A stretch of 64,000 nucleotides of DNA from Maratus speciosus (lineage: Eukaryota > Arthropoda > Arachnida > Araneae > Salticidae). The position numbers and the translations under genes were made by a program. Under the pieces are notes generated by a model, which ran no database searches, was not told the DNA's origin, and was given only the letters and a program-made list of their open reading frames with translations. Below are positions 21,960 through 33,079 of this stretch, piece by piece. The stretch lies in NCBI GenBank assembly GCA_963932465.1, contig OZ010790.1:345923087-345987086 (forward strand), read 5' to 3'. Position 1 is the first letter of the stretch. Every line of letters starts with the position of its first letter.

Positions 21960-23610
21960 TGCTGGACAGATAATTACACCTTTTTATTTTCTATTTACTT
22001 TATATCCAATATTGTTAATTGGTCCAAATCATCCAAGCAACCTCATAGCAAATTGGTATATAATTTTATATACCTTAGATAAATTCAAATAATATAAGTG
22101 ATCGTATTTACCTAAATTCTAGTAGAAGAGCAACGCGAAGCATTAATAAAATTAAATTATAATTCGCGTCAAAATGTAATTATTATATTTGAATAATTAC
22201 GAATAAAATTAAGAGTTTGCGTTGTGAATTATTTAGACGAACTCTTCCACTTATGAATTAAACTAAAATTTAAGTTGTAAAAAATGAATTGACACACTTT
22301 AAATATTATTAATTAAATAATTACAGAAACTTTTTAAAACTTGATTAAATATTTTATTTACATTGAACATAACTATATACAGAAAAACATAATATTAATT
22401 CAAAAAATAGAAAGCAACACTTTTGTTTGCTTCTCATTATTTTAAGTATGTTTAATCTTTTAAAAAAAAGACAATATTTTCACGTACTCTAATTATTATA
22501 ATTGTTTCTTTTTGCTAAAAGAATAATTCTCTTTCATTTTTAAATTACCTTAATCTTATTTAATCATTGGTTTTGTCGGATCTCAGATTACTCTCTACCA
22601 TAAAATATTAGAAAAGTATTTTTGTGATTTTTCATATGATCTAAAGTGGTAAAGGAAAAAGTTTAAAATAGTACCTTCTTTTAATATACGGGATGGTGGC
22701 CTTTATTCATCAAATTCCGAGTTGTTGCGTTGCTGAGGATCATGGCAATATGTGTCATCAGGAACGCATCCTCAATTTGGCTTGATTAGGATCACTCCGA
22801 TCTGTACCTCAGGAAGACATCCTTAATTTGGCTTGATTAGGCTCACTCCGATAGGTACCTCAGGAAGACATCCTCAATTAGGCTTGATTAGGCTCGATTA
22901 GGCTCGCTCCGATATGTCCATCTCGCCTGGGCTTTACTAGGGCTTACGGGACTCATTGCACGGGCTTTCAGGAGAGCTCCTGCGTCCTCTACATCTTTTT
23001 TCAGACTATCTTTTTTAAACCTTATTCTTCTTGCACACCAGCTCCTGCAGTGGGTGGAACTATTTTTGTCTAGTCCACTGTTATTGGATGTGAGAAGATT
23101 TTTTATTATACTTCGATAGGCCTATTAGCTAACAGTCTGCAAATGGCCCCTTATATATACTTTAATATTATTATCTGCCTTAAAGTTTGGGTGGTCTGAA
23201 AAGTCATAAATTTTTCCCAACACTTTTATTGAGGCCATAAATTGATTCCAACGTTTTTATGATTTTACGATTTCTAATTATACACCACTTTCCATTGGCT
23301 TGTCATAAAACGACACCATGGCGTCTGGCTATTGTTGTTGTCTGAGATCCGAACTCCATTCAACGTTATACATTCATTTTACAATACAACAATTTTTAAA
23401 AAATATATATTTACTATTTAAAATCAACTTAATAATTTTTGTATGAACTTACACTCTTATTTTACTTAAATATATAAACATTATAATTTTACACTCATAA
23501 TTATATTTTATAAAAAATATTTATACAAACAGAAATAACAAATTACGCAATTTTACTTTGATTTAACCAACATGGTGCGGGAACATATCATAGTTATATG
23601 TTGCCCAGCA
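21960..23610. mobile_element. Solo-LTR-like insertion in the RNase H remnant
   Basis: Starts TGCTGG and ends CCAGCA, short inverted TG..CA tips, and is flanked by the 5-bp direct repeat GATAT (21955-21959, 23611-23615). RNase H coding reads through if the insert and one GATAT are ignored. At 1651 bp without gag or pol content it fits a long solo LTR; I could not identify its family. It contains a 51-bp minisatellite and a cysteine-free AT-rich remainder. Confidence 0.65.
22757..22920. repeat. Three-copy ~51-bp tandem repeat inside the LTR-like insertion
   Basis: Units contain ATCCTCAATTTGGCTTGATT, then AGGCTCACTCCGATA and a GTACCTCAGGAAGAC link. The third copy has an internal GGCTCGATTA duplication. 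Short arrays like this occur in LTR U3 regions, but a regulatory role is only a guess. Confidence 0.7.
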
Positions 23611-23779
23611 GATATCACTGCAGTTCTTTCGCATGAGATGCCAGATAACACTGAAAAGCATATTGGTTTTGTTTCCAGAAATTTACCTAATGCAGAAAAA
23701 CGGTATAGTCAAGTTTAAAGAGGCTCTAGCGATTACATTTGGTGTGAAGAAATTTATTCAATATTTGTATGGTAACAGA
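23611..23779 (+). pseudogene. Gypsy RNase H remnant, second part
   Basis: Continues the RNase H domain broken by the LTR-like insertion. It shows AVLSHEMPD, HIGFVSRNL and, after one stop, REALAITFGVKKF, the conserved block of Gypsy RNase H including the second catalytic acidic residue region. It ends abruptly at the hAT terminus at 23780. Confidence 0.75.
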
Positions 23780-23999
23780 TAGGGCTGGATGATATCAAAA
23801 ATTTAATATCGCAATATATCAACGTGTTAATATCAATATCGGTGATATATCGCGATAACTACTTTAAAGTGTGAGGGAATAGAAAAATTTCTTATTTCTA
23901 AAGACAAATGGTATAGTAGGAATAATTTTATTGCAAATAGCTGTAGAAAGCAAATAATTAATGCTTTATACCTATTTGCTCACGCAATATTCTTTAAAT

Positions 24000-25818
24000 A
24001 AATAAATATATATATATATATATGCTACAAATAAATACTTTAGAAAAAGGAACCAATATTCGGTATCCATTTGCACTCATATCATTGATTACATAGTGAT
24101 TTTCTTTAGCTTGTTCTCGATTCTTCCTGTTTTATGTATTATTTAAGAATAACTTTTTAACTATTTAATTTTATCGCGTAAACGGAGAATATTATTTAAA
24201 AAAACTTTACTAGATAAACTAAAATGTTCTCAATTTTAAGACGTTGATGATTTTAAAATAATTAAAATAAATAAAAAGCAAAAACTGAAACAGATTTAAT
24301 GTCATAATTGCATGTACTCGTAATAGTCTTCAGTGAATGACAGATGCAGCAGAAATTTTATTTTTTAATCTTTTTCTAAGAGTATCAATACATTCTTAAT
24401 AGTTAAAATATTTAGAAAATTTCTCTGTCTTTATAGCTTCGTATTTGTTTATCTATGGATGAATAAAACATATAAATTTTTAAAATATACATATTCAAAT
24501 CCCATTTGGAAATAGACCTATGCTAAGTAAAGTTCACTTTTTTATAAATATTTTGTAAATAACATCTAGATCCATAACAACATATTTTTCCAGAAAGAAA
24601 CTAACAAAAAAGAAAAACTTAGCATAAAATTCTACTTGATTACGCAAAATACTCGGTTTGATATTTAAATCTGTTTTTTATTTGGAAAGTGCCACTGAAT
24701 TTAAAAGCAAAAAAGGAAAAAAAAAAAAAAAAAAGAAGAAGAAAAAGAAATGTTGCAAATGAAAAAAATAGAAATAAAATAAAGTTATTGGCTAACAAAA
24801 ACAAATACATAAACAAAACAATCGATATTTTGCATTAGATTTCAAAAAGTTCGAAATCAGAGAGTCTTGGTTAGTTCAAAGAGATCATTGCATTTTAAAT
24901 TTATGAAAATACTCATAAAATTTATTTTAAAAGATTAATAAACAAAAAAATTTAAAACATTAATAGTCATATAATTATTTACAAATGAATATACATCTTA
25001 TAGATACCCACGTCTTGTCCGGATGGGCTTTTAAAAAGCCGTGATGACAGAAAACTCCACCTCCCCCCCCTCATTTCAGCGCGAGAACACACTATTCAAA
25101 TTCTATTCTTTTAAATAGTATAAAAAGGACTCCGTGAAAGTGTCATCAAGTTTGCGGTGCTTAAGTGCAGAGAAAAAAACTATTAAGTTGCAAGCAAACA
25201 AAAAAAGAAAAAGAATGAAAATCAAAATCTTCTTTTCCTTACTGTTAAAAAACAAATAATAATAATCAATAAATCCATATCTCCTACGTAAACCAATTTC
25301 TTTCAAATTTTCAGCAAGTTGAAATAATAGTAAATTAAGCTGTGTAACAAATTTTTATTAAAATTTAATTATTTATTAAAAAGTTACAACGCCTTCCGAA
25401 ACTTCGAATGAAAAGCAGGAAAGCACCTGCGGTTATTTTCGTTTATTCATCTCGCTCCCAGAAATCGGAAGTCATATGTTTACACAATCAGATCATTATG
25501 TTTTGCAAAGCAGAAAGAAACCATGGATAGAGCTTTTATTTGTTTATTTTTTCTTTTTAACTCAAATATCTACTTTAGTTTTATTATTTTTATGTACTAT
25601 CTTTTTTTCAGTATTGTAAACGTGTTTCTGATGTAAATAATTTGCGGGGAAAGAGAGTGTTCAATGTGGATAGATTTTTTTTTCTTACGTTAAAAAAATT
25701 CGCTATTAAAACATCTGCTTTAATATTATGGTTTTTTTAGTATTGAAAACGCGTTCTTGACGTAAATCACACACTGTTTTTTGTATTTTGGGAGAGGAAA
25801 TGGGGAGGAGGGCGGTGG

Positions 25819-25849
<31 letters not shown>

Positions 25850-26224
25850 TAAAATGAAACGAAATTCGGAATCGCCAAGGTCCAGTGGGTGCTGGATTTC
25901 GAATTTTGTACTGTATATTTATGTATAAAAATTCAAGTACAGGGTTTTTCAGATTATTTGTGCGTCTGTGCCGGCCATAGAACATGTTATATCAATTTTA
26001 GTGATCTTGATCTGATCACTTAAGCAATTATAAGCATATAAACCTATAAAATTTTTAATGTAAATTAAAATGAAAGGAAAATGTGGTTAAAGAAAATCAA
26101 AACTTTTGAACAATGAAAAAAGAAAATAGATTTTTAAATTATTACTCTGTAGTTTTTGAAGCAAAAATAAAACTTCAAAATTTCTATTAAAAATGTATTA
26201 TATAACTATTATTTTTACCAAAAA

Positions 26225-26255
<31 letters not shown>

Positions 26256-27080
26256 AAAGTAAGGGAAACTATCAATTCGACGTATACTGGAAAAAAGTTC
26301 AAACCCGACCCAGTCTTCAAATTAGATTCTTGCATCGTCTCAGGTACCCGATTTTACCCGAACCAGACCCGACACGCGGTTCGTGTTGACCAACCATTTT
26401 AAAAGAAAGTCAGGAATATATTTTATGAAAAAAAACTATATATTTGAATATTAATGGTATATCTATTCAATTTTGTACTAAAAAGATAAATTTGATATTA
26501 CAGAATAATTCTTTTTTATATTGTATTAAAATATGAATTTATTATCTTCCACATCGAGTTTGTGATGAAGTGTGCCGGGTGTCGGTCGGGTTGACTTTAA
26601 GCAGAGTTTTCGGGTTTGGCTCTGGTAAGACGCGACCCGTGCCGCACTACACCCTGAGTGAGCAGAAAAAAAGGCCGACCCAGCCTGCATGTCCAGAGCA
26701 AAGAGCAAACACGGCTTCAGTCTAATGACACGAAATTAATCCAAGCGTTCCAGCCCGGTTTGCAGACATCCAGTATAATGGCATTTAATAATATTACATT
26801 TACAGACTTTAAAAATAAGGCCCGGATGTAGTAATATTTTTTATTTTTATTGTTCTTTTTTGTCTTTTTGCTCATTTATGTCATTTTTTAAAACAGGATT
26901 TTTTTTGTCTTATTTAAAATTAGATAAATTACACAATTTAAAAAAAATCAGAAATATATTTTCATTGAAAAAATTACAACTGAAATTCGTCTAACTAATT
27001 TCCACGCCCGTGTGAATATTATCAATAAAATCAATCAGTAAAGTAAATCATATAAATAAAGTAAATCAGTAAAATAAAGT
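24000..27080. other. AT-rich interior of the hAT-type element
   Basis: Contains (TA)n at about 24003-24022 and 25821-25845, an (AG)n tract at 26225-26250 and a long A/G-rich run near 24718-24745. CCCGACCC-type GC-richer words cluster at about 26300-26390 and 26560-26700 in both orientations. No exon is recognised. Confidence 0.4.
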
Positions 27081-27094
27081 AAATCAATTCTTAC

Positions 27095-27333
27095 CTTGAA
27101 TTTAGTCCATCATATTGTAGAGGATAATTATATCTAAGATGACTCCATAAATTAGAAGTAGCTTTTGCAGATACCGGTCGAACGCATATACTGCATACTG
27201 CAATTTTTTCATTTATTACTTCACCATTTTCATTACCTGGGCATCCAAAATATTGCCACACGTTACTCTTACCCTCTTTTTTTGAAATCACTTGATTATA
27301 ATTCGGGCAATTTACCCGACACCGTACGTTCAT
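27095..27333 (-). pseudogene. BED zinc-finger first exon of a hAT transposase (ZBED-like)
   Basis: On the minus strand the frame opens with ATG at 27333, runs 79 codons and ends AAG|GTAAGA, a strong splice donor. The peptide has an aromatic block KSNVWQYFGC, then C-S-I-C (VCSICVRPV) and a downstream SNLWSHLRYNYP. The consensus BED finger is W..F....., C-x2-C, then HL..xH; here the last ligand H is replaced (HLRYNYP has Y/N where H is expected), so zinc binding is doubtful. BED fingers sit at the N-terminus of hAT transposases and bind subterminal DNA. Later exons were not found. Confidence 0.65.
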
Positions 27334-27451
27334 CTTCCTATAAAATATAAAATCACTACCGATAACTCGCTCGAGACGACCATACGAACGAGCATTGAAT
27401 GAAGCCTATAGACAATTATTGACTCAACACTGAACAGATGTTCTAGCTCAT

Positions 27452-27955
27452 GTCATTGGCCAGGACGTATCAAAGACTTGATATGTTCTGATATGTCTAG
27501 ACCAATAGTAGCAGCGAAGTTAAATCAACGACGATTAAAACATTATTCAGTAACGAACGGGCATATGTATGTTATATTAGAATATGAATTATTCTGTGTC
27601 TGGGATATCAACGAAAGACAGATTATCGTGGGAGGGGAGTTTAGAATAAAGCGGGTCTGCGAATAAATACATCTATCGGATGAGAGAAAGGATTGAAGAA
27701 GTCATTGGCCAGGACGTATCAAAGACTTGATATGTTCTAATATGTCTAAACCAATAGTAGCAGCGAAATTAAAACAACGACGATTAAACCATTATTCAGT
27801 AACGAACGGACATATGTATGTTGATACATTAGAATATGAATTAGTCTGGTTCTGGGATATCAACGAAAGACAGATTATCACGGGAGGGAATTTAGAATAA
27901 AGCGGGGCTGCGAATAATTGCATCTATCGGATGAGAGAAAGGATTGAAGAAGTTA
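27452..27955. repeat. Two-copy ~250-bp tandem duplication near the hAT right end
   Basis: 27452-27700 and 27703-27955 are direct copies beginning TCATTGGCCAGGACGTATCA and ending GAGAGAAAGGATTGAAGAA. They differ by small indels. Subterminal repeats of this kind can hold transposase-binding sites; no open frame is shared. Confidence 0.75.
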
Positions 27956-28317
27956 TTGGTTACGCAATATTCGGCGCTTTTTCTTCTTACGGTTCGAAGT
28001 CGTGGTGCGGAAAAAAATGTTATTGGGATATATAAGTAGAGCCAGAGATTAGATATCGCTATAGGGATATATCGTTAGAGTCAGAGCTTACATATTGTTA
28101 TTGCGATAGTTAAAAAATATCAATATTTGACCAATATATTGATAATTAATCCAGCCCTAGTTGTAAGTGATGCTTGGTCAACAGAGTCACATGAGTGGGG
28201 CATTTTCTGCATAGGTTTATATCCAACAGTGTCAGTTGAACTGTGTGCTCTAAAATAATTCTATTTGGACCTGTATTGTATTGGGTTGACAGCTGAGCCA
28301 GTGTCTGTCACCTATTT

Positions 28318-28720
28318 TGTTTTATCAAGTGGGGGACTCTCCGACGTCCTTTTGCTTTCATAACACTTCGATGTCCAACGCTATTTCGTCTGCTGATGGT
28401 TTCACCGTCTTCATGAACTTTGCATAAGTACTAACAACGATATGTCGCGAACAACCCACAAATCGAACAATTTCGCAGATAGTCGTTGTGAGCCGTCGGT
28501 CCATTGAATTCTGCCCTCTATCAAAGTCGCTTAGATCACCAACCTATCCCATCACAGGCAGTTGTAAGCTCAAAAATGATTCCTCATACTCCCTAACAGT
28601 AGTTAAATATCATTCCCACCTGATTACGTGCCCTTCACTTCAACCAAGCGAGCTCATTGCAAAATGTGCGGATGGTCATAACGTTTTGGCTCTTCGGTGT
28701 ATTTTACACGTTCAACTGTA
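28318..28720 (-). pseudogene. Tc1-like element remnant with helix-turn-helix fragment
   Basis: On the minus strand the segment starts with ACACCGAAGAGCCAAAACGT, then TATGACCATC, a terminus type common in arthropod Tc1-like elements. It then encodes a fragment with MDRRLTTTICEIVRFVGCSR and a following helix up to about 28360, then a stop. This looks like the N-terminal HTH of a Tc1-family transposase. The left terminus and DDE domain are missing. Confidence 0.4.
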
Positions 28721-28784
28721 AAAAATGCATAGCATAAGCAAAAAAATGAATAAATTATAATGAAAAAAAAATTACTATCAGATT

Positions 28785-29036
28785 AGATGATCAGATAGCA
28801 GATTTTCGCAATATGTCGACTTTTTAAAAATTTGCGATTTGTGAAAATTCCTGACATAATGGTATGGTAAAAAATGAAGGTCTTTTTGGATTCAGCACTA
28901 CAAAATACATAAGAATCAATTATCGAAAGCTAAAAACATAACCATCACATCTATTTTCTAATATCAGATTTTAGCTATTTTTTGACTTTTTAACTTTGAA
29001 ATGTACAACTTGCGAGAAAACATAATGTAATGGTTG
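28785..29036 (+). repeat. ~165-bp satellite-like units inserted before the integrase remnant
   Basis: About one and a half forward units of the family at 886 and 11745, ending in CATAATGTAATGGTT just where Gypsy coding sequence resumes. Confidence 0.6.
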
Positions 29037-29830
29037 TGAAACAAGTATTAAAAGAATTACACATTGGGAATGGCTTACAGCTCCATGGAAAAGAATTCAT
29101 ATTGATTTTTTTAGTCCTGTTATGGGAAAAATGCTTCTCTTCGTGGTTGATGCCCATAGCAAATGGCCAGAAGTTTTTATTGTCCCTAGCACAACTGCAG
29201 GAAATACAATTCCTTGCCTTTCTTCAGTTTTTGGCAGATACGGCTATCCTATATCTTCAGTAACAGATAATGCTAAACAATTTATATTTGTAGAATTTGA
29301 GACATTCTTGAAAAATCATGGCGTAAAATATATGTTGAGTGCTCCATACCATCCAGCTACAAATGGACAAGCTGAGAGAAATGTGCAAACTCACAAAAGT
29401 GGATTAAAAGCCCTGACTTCAAAATCGGGTACTTTGCAAATAAAATTAAATAATTCACGTTACAACGAGAAAGACTCCTGCATCTTTATTTCTAAAGCGT
29501 CATATAAGAACAAAAATATGTTTGATAGTTTCAAGCGTTACAAATCTTGTTCATGGTGAACAAAATGCGAAAAAGTCCAAAGTTAAAATAAAAGAATTTC
29601 AAATTAACCAGAAAGTGGCTGTAAGAAATTATACCCCAGAAGCCAAGTGGAAAATTGATCGAATTATAGCAAGGCAAGGAAAATTAGACCGCAAAATTAA
29701 AGTTTGTTGAAATGTTTGAAAAGAACATGTTGATCAAATAACTAATATAGGTCCAGAGATGTCTTTAGTTAATGATACAAATTCTGAAGAGATACAGGAA
29801 ATTTCAGGAGTGAAAATGCAATGGTGAAAC
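29037..29830 (+). pseudogene. Gypsy-type integrase remnant
   Basis: A short piece of the zinc-binding region (VLKELHIG) is joined by deletion and frameshift to the catalytic core. The core shows the three DDE positions: the first Asp in IHIDFF (about 29095-29115), the second in SVTDNAKQF (about 29256), and Glu in NGQAERNVQ (about 29364). A C-terminal region with VAVRNYTPEAKW (about 29617) follows after a frameshift; this motif type is typical of Gypsy integrases. It belongs to the same retroelement as the gag and RT remains 8 kb to the left. No 3' LTR is recognised. Confidence 0.75.
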
Positions 29831-29834
29831 AAGG

Positions 29835-30255
29835 CGATTCTCTACCGATACATCCTAGTATCACAGATCTGTAACCAGCTGGCTCTTTTGACCCAAATAC
29901 TCCAGCTCCTACACCTGCTGACTCTCATTATCCTAATAACTCAAGCCCTAAACCTCCTGACTGTGATTTAATACTTCCAAACCTTATGTTCCCTATAGTT
30001 CCACTGAAGACGCTACTTAATTAGTAAAAACTAATTTTGTTTCATCTCCACAGGTACTTGGAAGATCTGTTATATTTCTGTTTCAATTTAAAATGTGTAG
30101 AGAGCAACAGTAAGCAATACTCTTCTGACTTCATGAAAATAATTTACCAATGTAAATAGAATGCAGCCTGGAATGGGATCATGTAAGTGTAACTTGTGCT
30201 CGTTTGTTGATATTATAATTAAATGCTAATTATGTATCTCCAGGATACCTCATCT
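29835..30255. other. Decayed 3' flank of the Gypsy remnant
   Basis: Contains proline-rich-looking codons (CCTGCTGACTC..CCTCCTGACTG) directly after the integrase region, possibly the end of pol. Beyond about 30010 I see nothing. Confidence 0.35.
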
Positions 30256-30259
30256 TTAA

Positions 30260-30460
30260 CCCTAGAACTACCGGAAATTTTACTCAAGTTTTATAAAAAC
30301 ATTCTACACCAGAATTTTTACTTAAAACTATTTAATTTGTTTATTTAACTTATTATTGTCTGATTTATACATTTAGTTTGTTTTGAAGAAATTTTCTGGT
30401 TTGAATAGATATTTTGAATATACATGTCGGGTCCATTGGACCCTTCTGGTAGACAGAGGG
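30260..30460. mobile_element. piggyBac-type MITE
   Basis: Flanked by TTAA at 30256-30259 and 30461-30464. Termini CCCTAGAACTACCGGAA and (complement) CCCTCTGTCTACCAGAAGGG are related inverted repeats. A GGGTCCATTGGACCC palindrome lies just inside the right end. About 200 bp, non-coding. Confidence 0.65.
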
Positions 30461-30529
30461 TTAAGTGTTGTGATAATTCTTAATTAATTAATTAAATATA
30501 ACCACACTAACCACACTATCTACAGTCGG

Positions 30530-30537
30530 TAAAAAAA

Positions 30538-30571
<34 letters not shown>

Positions 30572-30575
30572 CCCC
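30530..30575. repeat. Poly(A)/(TA)n microsatellite
   Basis: About 26 A residues followed by an AT dinucleotide run. Confidence 0.85.
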
Positions 30576-31665
30576 GTACCCATTCTGTTGCCAAATTGTC
30601 GCAGAGAAAAAAACTAAAACAGCCATTCAATCGTGATTATGTCTTTTTAGGGTTCCGTACTTAAAAAGTAAAAACGAAATCATTATAAGATCACTCCTGT
30701 GTCTGTCTGTCACAGCCCTTTTACTCGTAAACTATGCAACGTGGAAAGTTCAAATTGGTGGAAGTAATAAAGATTATTGACCCACATATTTACAGATTAA
30801 TAAATATTCATAAATATATTTCGGAAAAATGTAGAGGGGCTAATTAAGTTGCTTGAAAAAAAAATCTTTTCTTTGTATATCGTGTGAAAGCTTTCGTAAC
30901 GCTGAAATCAAAAATATATTTCATTTAATTTTCAGGTATTATATTTTCAAAGTTATGGTGGAAAATGCGGAAGTGCAAAAGTGTATGGTGGAAGTGCAAA
31001 AATATGTCCCCCCCCCTCCATCTAATTCCGAATCTATTGAAACTAAAATTATGAAAAAATTAGAGGTAGTAGACATTAATTTAAACCTTGCAGGAAAATT
31101 ATAGCGATTACCCTAGGCCACATAGTTTTTGAGAAAATCGCATTTTTTCGTTAAACTCAAAATTCCGATTTACGGGTTTGAGCAAAAGTGTTGAGCAGAG
31201 CTGGAGGTACCTATCGTAGAAGAAGTATAAAAGCATTGTTGATCCTGAATTTCGGAAAAAATCGTCGGTAATTAGCCGAGATATTAACCCTTAAAGACAC
31301 GGGCGGTTTGGACATACATAACGGCAGGGACGGCGTACTCTATGCTCCATCGGCTTTTAAAGCCTAGATAACAAATTTTAAGGATATATTTATGTAATGC
31401 AATGTCCAGTAGCAGTATAAAAGCAATAAACGTCAAATTGTTAAGAAACAGGCTAATTTAATGAGACTTAATCGCATAATTGCTATAGGATTCGCGGCTA
31501 GTTTCCATTGAGTGGCTCTCTCAATACACCTACTATGTCTTTAAAGGTTAACTAAAAACTTATATGGAAAAACAAATATACAGAATAGCTATATTTACTA
31601 TTATTTAGGTTCCATATATCTTTGAACTTTCATGGTATATCTATTTATACTTTTCTAGTAGTATA

Positions 31666-32927
31666 TAGGGTGCAGCAAAGGAAAGTCCCTTTAGCCTGAA
31701 AATACATGTGAACGGAGAGAGCTACAGCTATGCAAGTGAGGTAACGGTATAGTACAGCGACTATGCCCGATTTAATGAAAACGACAGAAGCACCCCCTAG
31801 TGGTGAAATTTGGAAGATAGCCACTGCAAATCGAAAACGAAAACAGATAAAGCAAAGTTTCCAGTTAGAAAATTTTAGAGCATTGCTTAATCAGAGAATA
31901 CGACATTTGGTTTACATGGACAAGATAAATCTCCCCCTGTTTACCCAAAAATGTCCGAAATCGATACACTCCATTTTGTGTAAACGTTTGAATGGAATAG
32001 TCAAAAGTAGGAAGAAATACGCACAATTTATGCTATAAATTCGTACTTATCTCAATACATTTTGATAGCATCACACACACACACACACACAAAAAGACAA
32101 ACTGTCTCACAGTGATTCGTATGTTCAGTATTCGTATGATTCATTCGTATGTCTCACAGTATTCAGTATGTTCGAAAAGTTCGCCCTTGCTTACGATACA
32201 CGTTTGTATTCGTGAGAGTAATTCTGCATGCACATTTCTCAGCATGGAACGTCTATTGCAAGCCTCTTCAATACGACGACACAGATTTAACACTTTCAAG
32301 GGCGGTGGCCAGACGGTCTAGGCACCTAATTTTAATTCCAAAACTGTCAAATGGCACCAAGAATATTTTAATAAAATTTTGCTTTTGTAATGAAAGTGCA
32401 AATTAGCGGGTTTTTGTTTTCTGAGAAATTCGTTTGAATATTGTGGTGTCAGTCAATTATTTCATCAGTTTACGAACAGAATTCTTCTGCCCTGAAAGGG
32501 TTATTCTAAAAATTTAAATGCATTGGAAATTAAATTTTTACGGACATTACAGCACAATACAACGTCACAATCTGCAACTGTGCACTGCTACATTTCCGGA
32601 TGTGAATAGGCAAAGTAGAATCGTCGCTCATCGATTTCGCACATTTTTGGGTATGCAGGCGACGAATTATCTTATCGTGTGAACAAAATGTCATTTCGTA
32701 CTAATTAATTGATGCTCTAAAACTTTCTAATTGGAAAATTTGCTCTACCTCTTTTCGTTTCCGATTTGCAACGGCTATCTTCCAAATTTCACTAAAAGGG
32801 GTGCTGCTGTCGTTTGCATTAGGTCGGGCGTCGTCGCTTTGCTGTACCGCTACCTCACTTGTATAGCTGTAGCTCTCTCCGTTCGAAAGTATTTTCTGGT
32901 TAAAGGGAGTTTTCTTTGCACCCTGTA
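31666..32927. mobile_element. DNA transposon with ~250-bp terminal inverted repeats
   Basis: Left end TAGGGTGCAGCAAAGGAAAG and the complement of the right end TACAGGGTGCAAAGAAAACT start arms of about 250 bp (shared words: GAGAGAGCTACAGCTAT, TTTGGAAGATAGCC). TA context on both sides. A 91-codon open frame at 31763-32038 is the left arm read through. The centre is occupied by a TTAA-type MITE. I infer a mariner-type non-autonomous element. Confidence 0.65.
32291..32500. mobile_element. piggyBac-type MITE, same family as 63421-63630
   Basis: Shares CACCTAATTTTAATTC and GGCACCAAGAATATTTTAAT with the copy at 63421-63630. Starts after TTAA (32287-32290) and ends CCTGAAAGGG|TTAT, a one-base decayed TTAA. 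It sits in the middle of the 31666-32927 element. Confidence 0.65.
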
Positions 32928-33079
32928 TACTATACAGCTATATCCAACCCTACATTGTATAGTTTTTACAAAGTCTTAGTATTCTTTTAGCAACAGTATT
33001 TTGTTAGTAATACACTTACTAAATGATATTATTGTACGGAACCCTCTGTGCGCGAGTAATACTCGCACTTGACCATTTA

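Larger units (their letters stand above)
23780..28159 (-). mobile_element. hAT-type element with TAGGGCTGGA termini
   Basis: Left end TAGGGCTGGATGATATC and right end (complement) CTAGGGCTGGATTAATTATC form inverted repeats, followed on both sides by ATATCG/GATATAT-rich subterminal DNA. The interior carries a BED-finger first exon on the minus strand (27095-27333) and a ~250-bp subterminal tandem duplication. No 8-bp target duplication is visible because the right flank is no longer Gypsy sequence. The dimerisation/DDE part of the transposase is not recognisable, so this copy cannot move by itself. Confidence 0.6.
30649..33078 (+). mobile_element. HINE-like element with GGGTTCCGTA subterminal repeats
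   Basis: 5' segment AGGGTTCCGTAC (30649-30660) is the exact complement of GTACGGAACCCT (33034-33045). The latter is followed at once by the hairpin GTGCGCGAGTAATACTCGCAC (33049-33069). A GTCTGTCTGTCACAGCCCTT stretch follows the 5' end. The same arrangement (GGGTTCCGTA start, CGGAACCC plus GAGT..ACTC hairpin end) is widespread in arthropods, notably Lepidoptera, as non-autonomous Helitron-like elements. The element is split by a TIR element at 31666-32927; without it the length is about 1.17 kb. Confidence 0.6.

Noticed and set aside
26193..26402. 69-codon frame starting in an (AG)n tract
   Set aside because: Microsatellite-driven and inside a hAT-type element; no domain.
31763..32038. 91-codon frame as a transposase
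   Set aside because: It coincides with the left TIR arm, and the complementary arm at 32700-32927 does not preserve it.
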